A stretch of DNA of 56,197 bases from Bacillota bacterium (GCA_023381695.1 JAMCQP010000086.1:17904-74100); one strand, 5' to 3'. Positions 40,690-50,939 are shown, counted from the first letter of the stretch. Numbers and translations are program-made. The notes: generated by a model from the sequence alone, not told the origin.

Positions 40690-41112
40690 TTACGCTCCGC
40701 CGTTTTTATCCTTCTTTTCAGCTTCATATTTGGACGGGCACTTCACCAGGAGGCTCTGGGCGGTAAATACCCCGTCCGGGCCCAGGCGGCCATCCATGAG
40801 CGCTTCCTTCCCGTCCTCGAAATTATCCGGTTTGATCCCGTTGTACACCACCGGGATGGTCTGCCCCTTGTCGTCACGGATCTCAAAATTGAGCCGGATC
40901 TTCTGGGAATCCCACTTCACGCTCTGGCCCACGATCTTGCCGCTCACCTTCAGACTCTTCCCTACGATGGTGTCTCCCTTTTCCCTCATCTGGGCAATGG
41001 TGACAAAATAGCTGGAAGATGACGAGAATCCTGTGACCATCAGATAAGCCAGGCCACCAAGGATAATCAGGATCCCCGCCGCCAATTTGATCTTCTGGTT
41101 GCTACCGGCCAT
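40690..41112 (-). CDS. ccmE: Heme chaperone CcmE, Cys (CxxxY) type
   Basis: 140 residues. One N-terminal helix (about 8-28) anchors an OB-fold domain (about 35-125). In most bacteria heme is bound by His in H-x-x-x-Y; here the segment reads LLVKCPSKYEAE, the C-x-x-x-Y variant known from archaea and some deltaproteobacteria. The tail is charged. AGGAGGTG lies 5 nt before ATG. CcmE carries heme from CcmABCD to CcmF, but ccmA-D are not in this window. Confidence 0.93.
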   Translation of the reverse strand: MAGSNQKIKLAAGILIILGGLAYLMVTGFSSSSSYFVTIAQMREKGDTIVGKSLKVSGKIVGQSVKWDSQKIRLNFEIRDDKGQTIPVVYNGIKPDNFEDGKEALMDGRLGPDGVFTAQSLLVKCPSKYEAEKKDKNGGA

Positions 41113-41155
41113 TGTGGCACCTCCTGTTATTACCGGCCCTCAAACAGCTCATGCG

Positions 41156-42220
41156 TTACCTTTTTCCCTTTCCTTCCCTGTCCAGGTCGGCCATCAGCTT
41201 GTTGTAGGTCTGCTCGCTGATCTTGCCATCCAGGAGCGCCTGGCGCGCCCGCCGCTTCTCTTCCTCCACCGTAACCGGCGCGGGAGCCGCGGTCTTTGCA
41301 GGTTTGCCCTGGTGATGCGAGCCCCTGTTGACCTTGTTTCCTGAACCGCGGCCGTAACCAACCGCCGCGCGCTTTTTCGGCTGGTTGTTGGTGGCATAGT
41401 AGATAAACATGCCCAGGATCGCCAGAAGAACCACGACCAGAAGCACGATCACCGCATTATTGGCGGAGAGTCCACCGGAAGCCGGCACCGGCGCACCGGA
41501 CTGGCCGGGCTGATTGGCATCTTGCTGCTTTTTCTTGAACGAAGGAGTGTTATCCGGTTTGGTGTAGGCGATCTTCAGATCGAGCTTCGGAGCCGTGAAA
41601 TTGGTATAAGTATACTCATAGGTGGTCAGGCCGTCGCCAGCCTTCCCGGAGCGCGCCGCGGGTGGGTCCAGTTTGAAGTTGCTGGCCCGCAGCGGCTGGT
41701 AGACCGCCAGATTCAACTGATCGATGGGATAGACCGGGTTGTAAACGAAGGCCACGGTCTTGTCCTTCTCACCCTGGATAGGATTGTAGTAGAACTCCAG
41801 ATAAACCGGGAACCGTTCGCCCGGCTGGATTGGGCGCGAGGCCTTCCAGGACAGTTCGTTGTAATCGCCTTTGTCCTCGATGCCGTAGAGCTGGCAGACA
41901 TGGTTGCCATCCGCGGCGATCTCGCAGGCCATGTCGATATTCGCCCCTTTGGGGATCCGGAAGGCGATGGGACCGGAATAAGGGGTATTGCCGGTATTGA
42001 GCAGGTGCGCAGAATTGATTACCAGCACCCCCGGTTCGTCGTACTCGGGCTTCACCTCCAGATTCAGGTCCGCCATGCGCAGGGCGCCGGCTTCCGCCGC
42101 CCGGACGTCTGTCGTTGGATAAGCCGTAAATAATATGGAAAAAAGGGCTATTGCCAGACCCGACAGCAGCCAGGTCTGCGCGAGACGGGCTCGTACACTT
42201 TTTGCAGGTCTCGAAAACAT
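41156..42220 (-). CDS. Large membrane-anchored extracytoplasmic protein, first gene of the ccm operon
   Basis: 354 residues. A signal peptide or helix (about 13-40) leads to an extracytoplasmic beta-rich domain (about 45-235) with MADLNLEVKPEYDEPGVLVI, two Cys in MACEIAADGNHVCQLYG, and YLEFYYNPIQG. A Gln/Pro-rich linker and one helix (about 254-276) follow, then a basic tail ending in RQALLDGKISEQTYNKLMAD, a SHOCT-like motif. ATG 42220 has GGGAGGAG 5 nt upstream. No family is recognised. Its position before ccmE suggests a subunit or substrate-holding part of the cytochrome c assembly machine. Confidence 0.75.
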   Translation of the reverse strand: MFSRPAKSVRARLAQTWLLSGLAIALFSILFTAYPTTDVRAAEAGALRMADLNLEVKPEYDEPGVLVINSAHLLNTGNTPYSGPIAFRIPKGANIDMACEIAADGNHVCQLYGIEDKGDYNELSWKASRPIQPGERFPVYLEFYYNPIQGEKDKTVAFVYNPVYPIDQLNLAVYQPLRASNFKLDPPAARSGKAGDGLTTYEYTYTNFTAPKLDLKIAYTKPDNTPSFKKKQQDANQPGQSGAPVPASGGLSANNAVIVLLVVVLLAILGMFIYYATNNQPKKRAAVGYGRGSGNKVNRGSHHQGKPAKTAAPAPVTVEEEKRRARQALLDGKISEQTYNKLMADLDREGKGKR

Positions 42221-42249
42221 CCAAACTCCTCCCTCAGCACATTCGCATA

Positions 42250-42266
42250 TACTATGTAGTGTAGTA
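42250..42266. promoter_or_regulatory. Imperfect palindrome TACTA-N7-TAGTA
   Basis: TACTATGTAGTGTAGTA lies 30-46 bp upstream of the first ccm gene. It shares the TACTA/TAGTA arms of the perfect site at 42367-42387 and the site at 47641-47655, so it may be a second, weaker copy of the same operator. Confidence 0.5.
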
Positions 42267-42366
42267 ATCAAGATCAGGCCTTCCCTTTTTGCATGATGCA
42301 AGCAGCTTATGCCGGCGCCGAGACCTTAGTGCCGGCAAACACAATCTCTTCGCCACCACCGCCCTT

Positions 42367-42387
42367 TATACTACCCATTGTAGTATA
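42367..42387. promoter_or_regulatory. Perfect palindrome TATACTAC-N5-GTAGTATA
   Basis: An 8-bp perfect inverted repeat with spacer CCATT lies between the divergent ccm operon (minus, start 42220) and ECF operon (plus, start 42658). TACTAC/GTAGTA arms resemble BlaI/MecI-type repressor sites, although the known mec operator has a 4-nt spacer. The rest of 42221-42657 holds no gene. Confidence 0.7.
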
Positions 42388-42657
42388 TAAGATGTAAAAA
42401 AAACTCTGCTGTAAGCGCTCTGCCTCCATCCCGTATAACGATTATATTCGGGGCAAGGTTCCCGAATCCTCCCGAAACCCCCGAGAAGTTCTCCCGGATC
42501 CTCAGCCCTTGGACCAATGAAAATGCCAGTTGATGGAATCCCATGGAGGATTGCCCGGGGAAGCGCCGAATTAATTAGTTGCAGAGTGCCGTGGAATCAT
42601 CGTCTAATTGCCAAATTGTTTTCCAAATTATTTTCAAAAGATGAAGGAGGGACCGAA

Positions 42658-43257
42658 TTGTCCGCAAAACCGAAGACCACGCCGGCTTTTACCCTCAGTA
42701 CCATGTCCCTGGTCTTGATCCCCGTGGTGGTGGGAATCAACTACATTGGAAAGTTGTTTGCGCAGACCCTGAAGCTCCCGCTCTGGCTTGATTCCATAGG
42801 GACCATTCTCGCCGCCTTTTTGAACGGCCCCATTGTGGGCGCCATCGCCGGCCTCATCAACAACCTGATCTACGGTCTGACCGTGGATACCATGTCGTTT
42901 GTCTACGCGATCACTTCGGTGGCCATCGGGCTTGTATCCGGGGTGGTGGGAATCAACTACATTGGCAGGGGAGTTCTACCGATGCTGGGCATCGGCCTGC
43001 TGGTCGGCATCGCCGCCGCCCTGGTCTCCACCCCGCTCAACGTCATCTTCTGGGGGGGCCAGACGGGAAACGTATGGGGCGATGCTCTCTTCGCGGCCCT
43101 GAGAAAGGGCGGGTTTCCTCTCTGGGGCGCGTCGTTCCTGGATGAATTCGTGGTGGACATCCCGGACAAAGTAGCCACGGTGATCGTGGCGTGGCTCATC
43201 TTCAAGGGCCTGCCCAAGAGGCTCACCCGGCTCTTCAGAAGAGGCGCGTCCGCCTGA
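42658..43257 (+). CDS. ECF transporter substrate-binding (S) component
   Basis: 199 residues with about six membrane helices. The segments LDSIGTILAAFLNGPIVGAI and INNLIYGLTVDTMSFVYAI are typical of one ECF-S group that has no assigned vitamin. TTG 42658 is chosen because GAAGGAGGG lies 6 nt upstream; the open frame extends to 42517. It is the first gene of a four-gene set (S, T, A, A'). The substrate is unknown. Confidence 0.82.
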   Translation: MSAKPKTTPAFTLSTMSLVLIPVVVGINYIGKLFAQTLKLPLWLDSIGTILAAFLNGPIVGAIAGLINNLIYGLTVDTMSFVYAITSVAIGLVSGVVGINYIGRGVLPMLGIGLLVGIAAALVSTPLNVIFWGGQTGNVWGDALFAALRKGGFPLWGASFLDEFVVDIPDKVATVIVAWLIFKGLPKRLTRLFRRGASA

Positions 43258-43336
43258 CTCGTCAGTGGTCAGTGGCTTACCGTCGCGCCGCAGGGCATAT
43301 GCCGTGACGGCGCAGCTCGTTTGCCGGGAGGATCCC

Positions 43337-44104
43337 ATGCGAACCATCAGCCTTTACGTGGAAAAAGAAAGTTTCATTCATGGCCTCGATCCGGTGACGA
43401 AGCTCTGGCTTACCGCGTCCCTGCTGATCATCCCCTTTATCGTGGGAAACATTGAATCCACGCTGGTCTGCCTGGGAATAAACCTGGCCCTGCTCTCCGT
43501 CGCCAGGGTCATCCGGCGGATCTTTTCGATTCTGGCCATGAGCCTGGTCCTGATCATCACCCTCTTCATCATCCAGGGAATGTTCTACGGCGGCAATCGT
43601 ACCGAGGCCTTCGCCCTGGGATCCCTGGTGTTTTATCGGGAAGGGCTTCGGTATGCCACTCTCCTCACCCTGAGGTTTTTTAACATTATCTCGGCTTCCA
43701 TGGTGCTGATCCTCACCACCAGACCCTCCGACCTCATCGAATCCCTGGTGCGGCGGGGGCTTTCGCCCAGAATCGGATATGTGCTGGCTTCAGTGCTGCA
43801 GATCATCCCGATGATGATCAGCAACACCTCAACGATCATGGATGCCCAGCGGTCCAGGGGAATGGAGACGGAAGGCCGCCTCGTCACCAGGATGAAGGCC
43901 TATCTCCCGCTTATGGCGCCCCTGGTGATGAGCTCCCTGGTGGCGACCCAGGAAAGGGCCATGGCTTTAGAGGTGAGGGCGTTTGGCGCCAGAAACCCGA
44001 AGACCTTTCTTCACGAGGAGATAATCTCCCGCCACGCCTTGCCCATCCGGGTCCTGACCTCTTTGGGGCTGGTGGCCGCGGTGATCTGGAGGGTGATATT
44101 GTGA
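43337..44104 (+). CDS. ecfT: ECF transporter transmembrane (T) component
   Basis: 255 residues with about five or six helices. The two Ala-Arg-Gly coupling motifs that contact the ATPases are recognisable: MDAQRSRGMETEG and a second at ALEVRAFGARNPKTF. GGGAGGA lies 4 nt before ATG 43337. It overlaps the ATPase gene by 4 bp. It scaffolds the S component on the ATPase pair. Confidence 0.9.
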   Translation: MRTISLYVEKESFIHGLDPVTKLWLTASLLIIPFIVGNIESTLVCLGINLALLSVARVIRRIFSILAMSLVLIITLFIIQGMFYGGNRTEAFALGSLVFYREGLRYATLLTLRFFNIISASMVLILTTRPSDLIESLVRRGLSPRIGYVLASVLQIIPMMISNTSTIMDAQRSRGMETEGRLVTRMKAYLPLMAPLVMSSLVATQERAMALEVRAFGARNPKTFLHEEIISRHALPIRVLTSLGLVAAVIWRVIL

Positions 44105-44952
44105 AGCCGGAAGTTATGGTGCAAGATCTGAGTTACCGCTATGACGACGGGGAAGAAAAGGCACTGGATGGCGTTTCCTTTGAAGTTTACCCCGGAGAGT
44201 TTCTGGGGGTCGTCGGCCCGAACAAGGCTGGAAAGTCCACGCTCTGCCAGGCCCTGGTGGGCCTTGTCCCGCACTTCTTCCACGGGAATATGGATGGCCG
44301 CGTGGTCGCCGGTGGAATCGACACCAGGGAGACCACGGTGGACGAGCTGTCCAAGACCGTCGGGCTTGTCTTCCAGAACCCGTTTACCCAGGTGACCGGC
44401 GCGAAGCTCACCGTTTACGAGGAGATCGCCTTCGGGCTGGAAAATATCGGTCTTCCCAGGGACGAGATCACCCGCCGGGTTGATGAGATGATCGCCCTCT
44501 TCGGCCTGGAACACGTGCGGCATCACAACCCTTTTGAACTCTCCGGCGGCCAGATGCAGCGGATGGCCATCGCCTCCATCATGGCTCTCCGGCCGCGGAT
44601 CGTGGCGCTGGACGAACCCACATCCCAGCTGGATCCCCAGGGGAGCGCTGAGGTCTTTCAGGCCGTCGCGGCCCTCCGGAACCAGGGCCTCACGGTGATC
44701 ATGGCGGAGCAAAAGGTTGAAAAGATTGCCCGGTATGCGGACCGGGTTCTCTTGATGCACAAGGGCAAGGTGGCCGCCTGCGACCGGCCCGAGGTGGTCT
44801 TCTCCCGGGACAACCTGCTCGATCTGGGGATCAGGCCGCCGGCATATACCTCCGTGGCCCGGGAGCTGGATCTCCGGCGGCCGGACGGGACACTGCCGGT
44901 GACTCTGGACGATGCCGTGGCCTTGCTTCGTAACAGTAGCGTTAATTCGTGA
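44101..44952 (+). CDS. ecfA: ECF transporter ATPase (A)
   Basis: 283 residues. Walker A is GPNKAGKST (Lys in place of the usual Gly at the fourth position), the Q-loop is FQNPFTQ, the ABC signature LSGGQMQRMAIA, Walker B VALDEPTS, and the switch His is replaced by Glu-Gln in IMAEQKVEKIA. The last change suggests an altered or degenerate hydrolysis site paired with the second ATPase. The start is GTG overlapping ecfT; ATG 44116 is an alternative. Confidence 0.92.
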   Translation: MKPEVMVQDLSYRYDDGEEKALDGVSFEVYPGEFLGVVGPNKAGKSTLCQALVGLVPHFFHGNMDGRVVAGGIDTRETTVDELSKTVGLVFQNPFTQVTGAKLTVYEEIAFGLENIGLPRDEITRRVDEMIALFGLEHVRHHNPFELSGGQMQRMAIASIMALRPRIVALDEPTSQLDPQGSAEVFQAVAALRNQGLTVIMAEQKVEKIARYADRVLLMHKGKVAACDRPEVVFSRDNLLDLGIRPPAYTSVARELDLRRPDGTLPVTLDDAVALLRNSSVNS

Positions 44953-45028
44953 CAGTGGTGTTGGATTCATGCGGGACGGCTGGAGACAAGGTGCCCGAAA
45001 GCAGACGGGGGCCGGAGGGGTGAAAGCC

Positions 45029-45886
45029 ATGCGCGTAAGAGTTGAAAATGTTCGTTTTCACTACCGCCTGGGTGAGCCCGTCTTGAAAGGCGTCACGCTG
45101 GATTTTGAGGGTGAGGCCACAGCGATCATCGGGCAGAACGGGGCCGGAAAGTCCACCCTGGTCCGGCTGATAAACGGCCTCTTAAAGCCTGTGTCGGGGG
45201 AAGTGCGGGTCGGTGACTGGAATACCGGGGACTTTTCCGTGGCCCGCCTGGCGCGCAGGGTGGGGCTGGTCTTTCAAAACCCGAACGATCAGGTGTTTAA
45301 GAGCGTTGTAAGGGATGAGGTCATGTTCGGGCCAAAAAACCTTGGAATGTCCGGAGACACGGCGCTGGCCAGCAGCCGCGAAGCCCTGGCCGATGTGGGC
45401 CTGGAGGGAGCCATGGACGCCAACCCGTACGATCTCAGCCTGGCGGAAAGAAAGCTGGTGTCCATCGCTTCGGTGGTGGCCATGAACACCGACGTGGTCA
45501 TCTTCGATGAACCCACAATTGCCCAGGATTACGCGGGCGTGCAGCGAATAGGGACGCTTATCGAGAAATTGAAAGCCAGGGGGAAGTTGATAATCGCCAT
45601 TACCCACGACATGGACTTTGTGGCGGAGATTTTTCCAAGAGCCGTGGTGTTAAGGCGCGGCGAGGTGATCATCGACGGGTCGACCAGAGAGGTATTCTCA
45701 AGGCCGGATCTTTTGCGCGACTCTTTCGTTGAGCCGCCGCATGCGACACAGCTCGGGCAGGCGCTGGGCCTTTCGGAAACGGTGCTGTCCGTGGATGAGG
45801 CGGTTAAGGGCATTAAGGGGCACCGCTCGCGATTAGGCGGTCTAGCCGGAAGCGATACCGCTCACGACCAGCAATTTTTCCAATAG
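45029..45886 (+). CDS. ecfA2: ECF transporter ATPase (A')
   Basis: 285 residues. Walker A is GQNGAGKST, the Q-loop FQNPNDQVF, Walker B VVIFDEPT, and the switch His is present in AITHDMDFV. The ABC signature is degenerate: LSLAERKLVSIA replaces LSGGQ. The degenerate switch of the first ATPase and this degenerate signature are consistent with an asymmetric heterodimer. ATG 45029 has GGAGGGG upstream; the frame extends to 44912, overlapping the preceding gene. Confidence 0.92.
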   Translation: MRVRVENVRFHYRLGEPVLKGVTLDFEGEATAIIGQNGAGKSTLVRLINGLLKPVSGEVRVGDWNTGDFSVARLARRVGLVFQNPNDQVFKSVVRDEVMFGPKNLGMSGDTALASSREALADVGLEGAMDANPYDLSLAERKLVSIASVVAMNTDVVIFDEPTIAQDYAGVQRIGTLIEKLKARGKLIIAITHDMDFVAEIFPRAVVLRRGEVIIDGSTREVFSRPDLLRDSFVEPPHATQLGQALGLSETVLSVDEAVKGIKGHRSRLGGLAGSDTAHDQQFFQ

Positions 45887-46021
45887 GTTTTCATACATTT
45901 TTGGCAACAATAGTCGTGGCTAATTCCCTTCTTCAACCGAATGTTGGAGGGGTGATCATAAAGGATTCTGACAAAAGATGTCGAATGTAGGTTTTATGTC
46001 TGAACTGCTAAATAGCAAACA

Positions 46022-46056
46022 GCACCTTCGCCCCGGAGCGTTTGGTGTTTTTGTTT
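46022..46056 (+). terminator. Terminator or attenuator directly before proS
   Basis: CACC-TT-CGC-N6-GCG-TT-TGGTG forms an interrupted hairpin (46023-46047) followed by TTTTTGTTTT. It lies 34 nt before the proS start. It may end the ECF operon or attenuate proS. The rest of 45887-46089 shows no T-box; a Spo0A-box-like TGTCGAA occurs at 45979-45985. Confidence 0.6.
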
Positions 46057-46059
46057 TAG

Positions 46060-47535
<1,476 letters not shown>

Positions 47536-47555
47536 AATTTTTCCATGAAACCCGC

Positions 47556-47590
47556 AAGGGCGGATCCAGTTGTGGATTCGCCCTTCGTTT
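47556..47590 (+). terminator. Terminator of proS
   Basis: AAGGGCGGATCCA and TGGATTCGCCCTT (47556-47568, 47573-47585) pair around GTTG with one G-T pair, followed by CGTTTT. Confidence 0.9.
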
Positions 47591-47622
47591 TCAACAGGGA
47601 ACCGGAATATCGTCATCGACGT

Positions 47623-47628
47623 TATAAT
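47623..47628 (+). promoter_or_regulatory. Possible -10 element of the ccdA remnant
   Basis: TATAAT lies 13 nt before the ACTAC-N5-GTAGT palindrome, which would cover the transcription start. No good -35 is seen at 17 nt. Confidence 0.4.
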
Positions 47629-47640
47629 AACATATGTATT

Positions 47641-47655
47641 ACTACGAATTGTAGT
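47641..47655. promoter_or_regulatory. Palindrome ACTAC-N5-GTAGT before the ccdA remnant
   Basis: ACTACGAATTGTAGT has 5-bp perfect arms and the same 5-nt spacing as the ccm/ECF intergenic site; outer AT pairs extend it to 47638-47658 with one mismatch. It overlaps the predicted start site and lies 18 bp upstream of the coding frame. Confidence 0.65.
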
Positions 47656-47672
47656 TATGGGAGGAGCTCCGC

Positions 47673-48262
47673 TTGGTCTCATCTTTTGTGCTTTGGGTGG
47701 CCTTTGCCGCCGGTGTGCTCTCTTTTCTGTCCCCCTGCCTGCTGCCGATGCTCGCCGTCTACTTTACCCTGATCACCGGCATGTCCATGTCGGAACTGCA
47801 GAACATCGATAATGAAGCCCGATTCCGCAGACATGTACTGATCAATACCCTGTTGTTCGTGATCGCCTTCGGGATCGTCTTTACCATCGCCGGGGGCGTG
47901 GCCGGGCAGTTGGGCCAGCTGCTGCAACGCAACCTCAAATATCTGACCATCATCGGCGGCGTCTTCATCCTCATCCTGAGCCTGCGCCTTCTGGGCGTGC
48001 TTAAACTCAGCTTTCTGGATCGTTTGAGCCTGCACGGCCTGGTGGACGATGCGAACTGGCCATCCCTCATCTTTTGGTGGGTTATTCGGTGGGGCGAGCC
48101 GTCCGGCTTATCCGCCGGGCAGCTCGCTATGAACGGGTGATTTCAATCGCAATGGGGCTGATGATGCTCGTCTTCGGCCTCTTGATGGTCACCAACCGGT
48201 TCACATTGCTTACGCAGTTCTTCTTCCGGCTTGTTCCTTACAAGTTGCCGCTGGGGATGTAA
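47673..48262 (+). pseudogene. ccdA: Decayed ccdA-type thiol-reducing membrane protein gene
   Basis: Frame 1 (47673 to about 48060) gives the N-terminal half of CcdA: FAAGVLSFLSPCLLPMLAVY with the first redox Cys, then two more helices (LLFVIAFGIVFTIAGGVAG, YLTIIGGVFILILSLRLLG). The sequence then shifts: the other frame (about 48071-48262) gives RLIRRAARYERVISIAMGLM and VFGLLMVTNRF, the last CcdA helix. The middle, with the second Cys helix (family GWTPCxGP), is missing, about 60-70 residues. An internal deletion with frame change is the simplest reading. CcdA feeds electrons to cytochrome c assembly. Confidence 0.82.
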
Positions 48263-48330
48263 CAGGATGAGGAGTTCCGACCTTATTCCATCTCATCGCA
48301 CCAGACGTATAATTGAAGCCGTGCGGAGTG

Positions 48331-49185
48331 TCAAAAACCCAGAGCCAGCTTCACCAGATGCAGGGTAAAGGTGTAGCGGGCAAGGCCGGCAAAGCCCAGC
48401 ACCAGGCCAATAGCAGCAAAGCCAGCAAACACCCCGGCTGCGATCTTGTCGTGCTCACGAATCATGAGCTGGTGCAAGTATGTACGGTGGGTAATGTCAT
48501 AACCAAAGCCGCGCGAGGTCATGGCCGCCGCCAGATGCTCCGAGGAGTTCATTGACCTGAAAAAGGTCGGGATGAAGACAGGAATATAAGCGAACAGGCG
48601 CTTGATCGGATTGTTGGTGGATACCCGCCAGCCCCGCGAGGTCTGCGCCTGGAGAATGCCTGAAATCTGGTTGAACAATACTGGCACGTAACCAACGGCA
48701 ATGCTCACAGCCATCCCCACCTCCGGCGGCAACCCCAGCTTAACCAGCCCCAGGGCTACTTCAGTGGGAGCCGTGACCATCATAAGCAACATGGCGGACG
48801 AGATCACCACGACGAACCGCAGCAGTGTCCCCGTCGAGAAGACCAGAACATCCAGACTTACGCTCACATATGGCCCGTAGCCACCAACTCTTGGGATCAA
48901 GTAGCCGATATAGGTCGGCGTCCACGGCACCCGGTAGAGGAATAGATTCACCACGAACATGATCAGGAGCAAGGGAACAGCAGGCGCTACTGAACGCAGG
49001 ACTGCGCCCGGGCGAATACCTGCCAGACGGGCAAAGCCAAGCACATAGGCAATCAAGGCAAGCATGAATAGGGGGTCGTCCCAGGCCACAACTACGAAAG
49101 ACACGGAAGCAAACCACAATAGCTTGATGCGGGGATCGAGCCGGTGTATCAAGGTCTTCTTGCTTGCGTAGGCCGCGCCGATCAT
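48331..49185 (-). CDS. ecfT: ECF transporter transmembrane (T) component
   Basis: 284 residues with about six helices. It opens ASKKTLIHRLDPRIKLLWFA, an ECF-T family start, and has the coupling motifs QAQTSRGWRVSTNN and SEHLAAAMTSRGFGYDITHRTY. It overlaps the fused ATPase gene by 4 bp and completes the second ECF set, whose S component lies at 51011. The gene order S, fused A-A, T resembles that of ykoE-D-C. Confidence 0.9.
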   Translation of the reverse strand: MIGAAYASKKTLIHRLDPRIKLLWFASVSFVVVAWDDPLFMLALIAYVLGFARLAGIRPGAVLRSVAPAVPLLLIMFVVNLFLYRVPWTPTYIGYLIPRVGGYGPYVSVSLDVLVFSTGTLLRFVVVISSAMLLMMVTAPTEVALGLVKLGLPPEVGMAVSIAVGYVPVLFNQISGILQAQTSRGWRVSTNNPIKRLFAYIPVFIPTFFRSMNSSEHLAAAMTSRGFGYDITHRTYLHQLMIREHDKIAAGVFAGFAAIGLVLGFAGLARYTFTLHLVKLALGF

Positions 49186-50939
49186 CCTGCCAGCACCTCC
49201 CCTGGAAAGAACAATTCCACCATTTCCGCCACCGTCAGGACATCCGCAGGCATCCCCAAGGGCGCCAGGCGATGGGCTAGCCGCGTAATCTGCGGCGGTT
49301 TCAGCGATGAAGCAGCAAGTTCTTCAGTGTGACGGAAGACTTCTCGTGGGGAACCATCCAACCAGACCCGCCCCTCCCGCATGACCACCACCCTCCGGCA
49401 GTACTCCACCGCAAGGCTCATATTGTGGGTAATCACAATGATCGTCGTTCCTCCCTCGTTCAGGCGCCTGGTCAACTCCATGACCTCTTTGCTCCGCTTG
49501 AGATCCTGGCCGGTCGTGGGTTCGTCCAGTACCAGAACCTTAGGTTTCATCGCCATTACCGAAGCAACGGCGATGCGCTGTTTGTCGCCTTTGCTGAGAA
49601 AGAAGGGATTCTGGCCGAGCAGATGGCTGATTTCGAGCTTCTCCGCCACCTCTTCAACCCGGTGCGCCACTTCCTGGGGAGTGAGCCCCAGGTTCCTGGG
49701 GCCGAAAGCGATTTCATCGCGCACGCAGTTCTTAAAGATCTGGGCGTCAGGATCCTGAAAGACATAGCCCACCACCGCAGCAAGATCAGCCTGCTTTTTT
49801 TGGAGGCGCACATCTTTCCCGGCCACCTCGAGCAAACCGGAAGAAGGACGCAAGAGGCCATTCAGGTGCTTGGCAAAGGTCGTTTTGCCCGATCCGTTTT
49901 GCCCTAAAATGGCGACGAATTCACCCTCGCGGATTTCGAGGCCAACCCCTTTCAGGGCCTCGGTTCCGTCCGGATACTGGTGCATGAGTTCATGGGCCTG
50001 GATGATTACTGGGGACTCTGAAGCATTAGCATCAGGGTTTGCCACGACCGCCCGTTTCCAGGGCTCGGCCGCAACCCGTGCTTTCCCTTCGCGCAAAAAT
50101 GGCTCCAGCACTTCCACGGCCTCGTTGACGGTAATGGGAAGCCGCGGGATGTCAAATCCACGCTGGCGCAAGCGAACAGCCAGAAGTGCAACGTCGGGTA
50201 CGTTGAGTCCAAGATCATCCATGAGTTCGACGTTCTCCAGCACATCACGCGGCCGACCCTGCCACCGGATCTCTCCCTGATCCAGCACCACCAGCCGGTC
50301 AACCAGTTCCGCCAATTCCTCCAGCTTATGCTCGACGATCAACAAGCTTAACCCTTGCTCCCGAACCAGCGTCTTGATGAGTTGAAGAAAGGTTTCACTT
50401 CCGACCGGATCAATGTTGGAGGTAGGTTCGTCCAGAACAAGCAAGGGAGGATTCATGGCCAAAACCGCACCCAGGGCGCAGGCTTGCTGCTGCCCACCCG
50501 ACAGGGCGTGAGGATTTTTTTCGGCGTGCTCTTGCAGCCTGGTAGCCTTCAGCATCACCTCGACCCGTCGCCTGATGTCATCAGGCGCAACCCCGTAGTT
50601 CTCAGGACCAAAGGCGATTTCCTCGCGCACCGTAGGCGAAAAGAGCTGGGTATCAGGATCTTGGAACATGAGCCCCACAATCTTAGAGAGCGCGGCCACC
50701 TCGTATTCGGAGGTTTTATAGCGCCCTTCCACCAGTACTTCACCCTGAAGCTCCCCCGGGAAAAGCTGGGGAATCAGGCCGTTAGCGCAACGGCAAACTG
50801 TCGTCTTCCCCGCGCCGCTAGGGCCGGTCAGCAGGACCAGTTCTCCAGGCTCCACCGACAGGTTCAAATCTTTAATGACCTTCTTGTTCGTCCCTCGGTA
50901 GCTAAATGAGACACCTTTTAACTCGAGCAGGAAAGTCAC
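49182..50939 (-). CDS. Fused double ECF ATPase (A-A')
   Basis: 585 residues made of two complete ABC domains. Domain 1 (about 1-245) has GPSGAGKTT, LSGGQQQACALG, LVLDEPTS and switch His IVEHKLEEL. Domain 2 (about 320-560) has GQNGSGKTT, degenerate signature LSKGDKQRIAVA, VLVLDEPTTGQD and VITHNMSLA. A linker with VNEAVEVLEPFLREGK lies between. It supplies ATP hydrolysis to one ECF module. The Ser-Lys change in the second signature recurs in ECF ATPases. Confidence 0.93.
   Translation of the reverse strand: MTFLLELKGVSFSYRGTNKKVIKDLNLSVEPGELVLLTGPSGAGKTTVCRCANGLIPQLFPGELQGEVLVEGRYKTSEYEVAALSKIVGLMFQDPDTQLFSPTVREEIAFGPENYGVAPDDIRRRVEVMLKATRLQEHAEKNPHALSGGQQQACALGAVLAMNPPLLVLDEPTSNIDPVGSETFLQLIKTLVREQGLSLLIVEHKLEELAELVDRLVVLDQGEIRWQGRPRDVLENVELMDDLGLNVPDVALLAVRLRQRGFDIPRLPITVNEAVEVLEPFLREGKARVAAEPWKRAVVANPDANASESPVIIQAHELMHQYPDGTEALKGVGLEIREGEFVAILGQNGSGKTTFAKHLNGLLRPSSGLLEVAGKDVRLQKKQADLAAVVGYVFQDPDAQIFKNCVRDEIAFGPRNLGLTPQEVAHRVEEVAEKLEISHLLGQNPFFLSKGDKQRIAVASVMAMKPKVLVLDEPTTGQDLKRSKEVMELTRRLNEGGTTIIVITHNMSLAVEYCRRVVVMREGRVWLDGSPREVFRHTEELAASSLKPPQITRLAHRLAPLGMPADVLTVAEMVELFFPGEVLAG

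Noticed and set aside
42309..42337. TGCCGGC/GCCGGCA inverted repeat as a terminator
   Set aside because: The 7-bp arms are self-complementary GC-rich sequence with a 15-nt loop and no T-tract; it may be chance in this base composition.
44011..45030. 339-codon minus-strand frame opposite the ECF ATPases
   Set aside because: Antisense to two recognisable ABC ATPase genes; no domain and no ribosome binding site.
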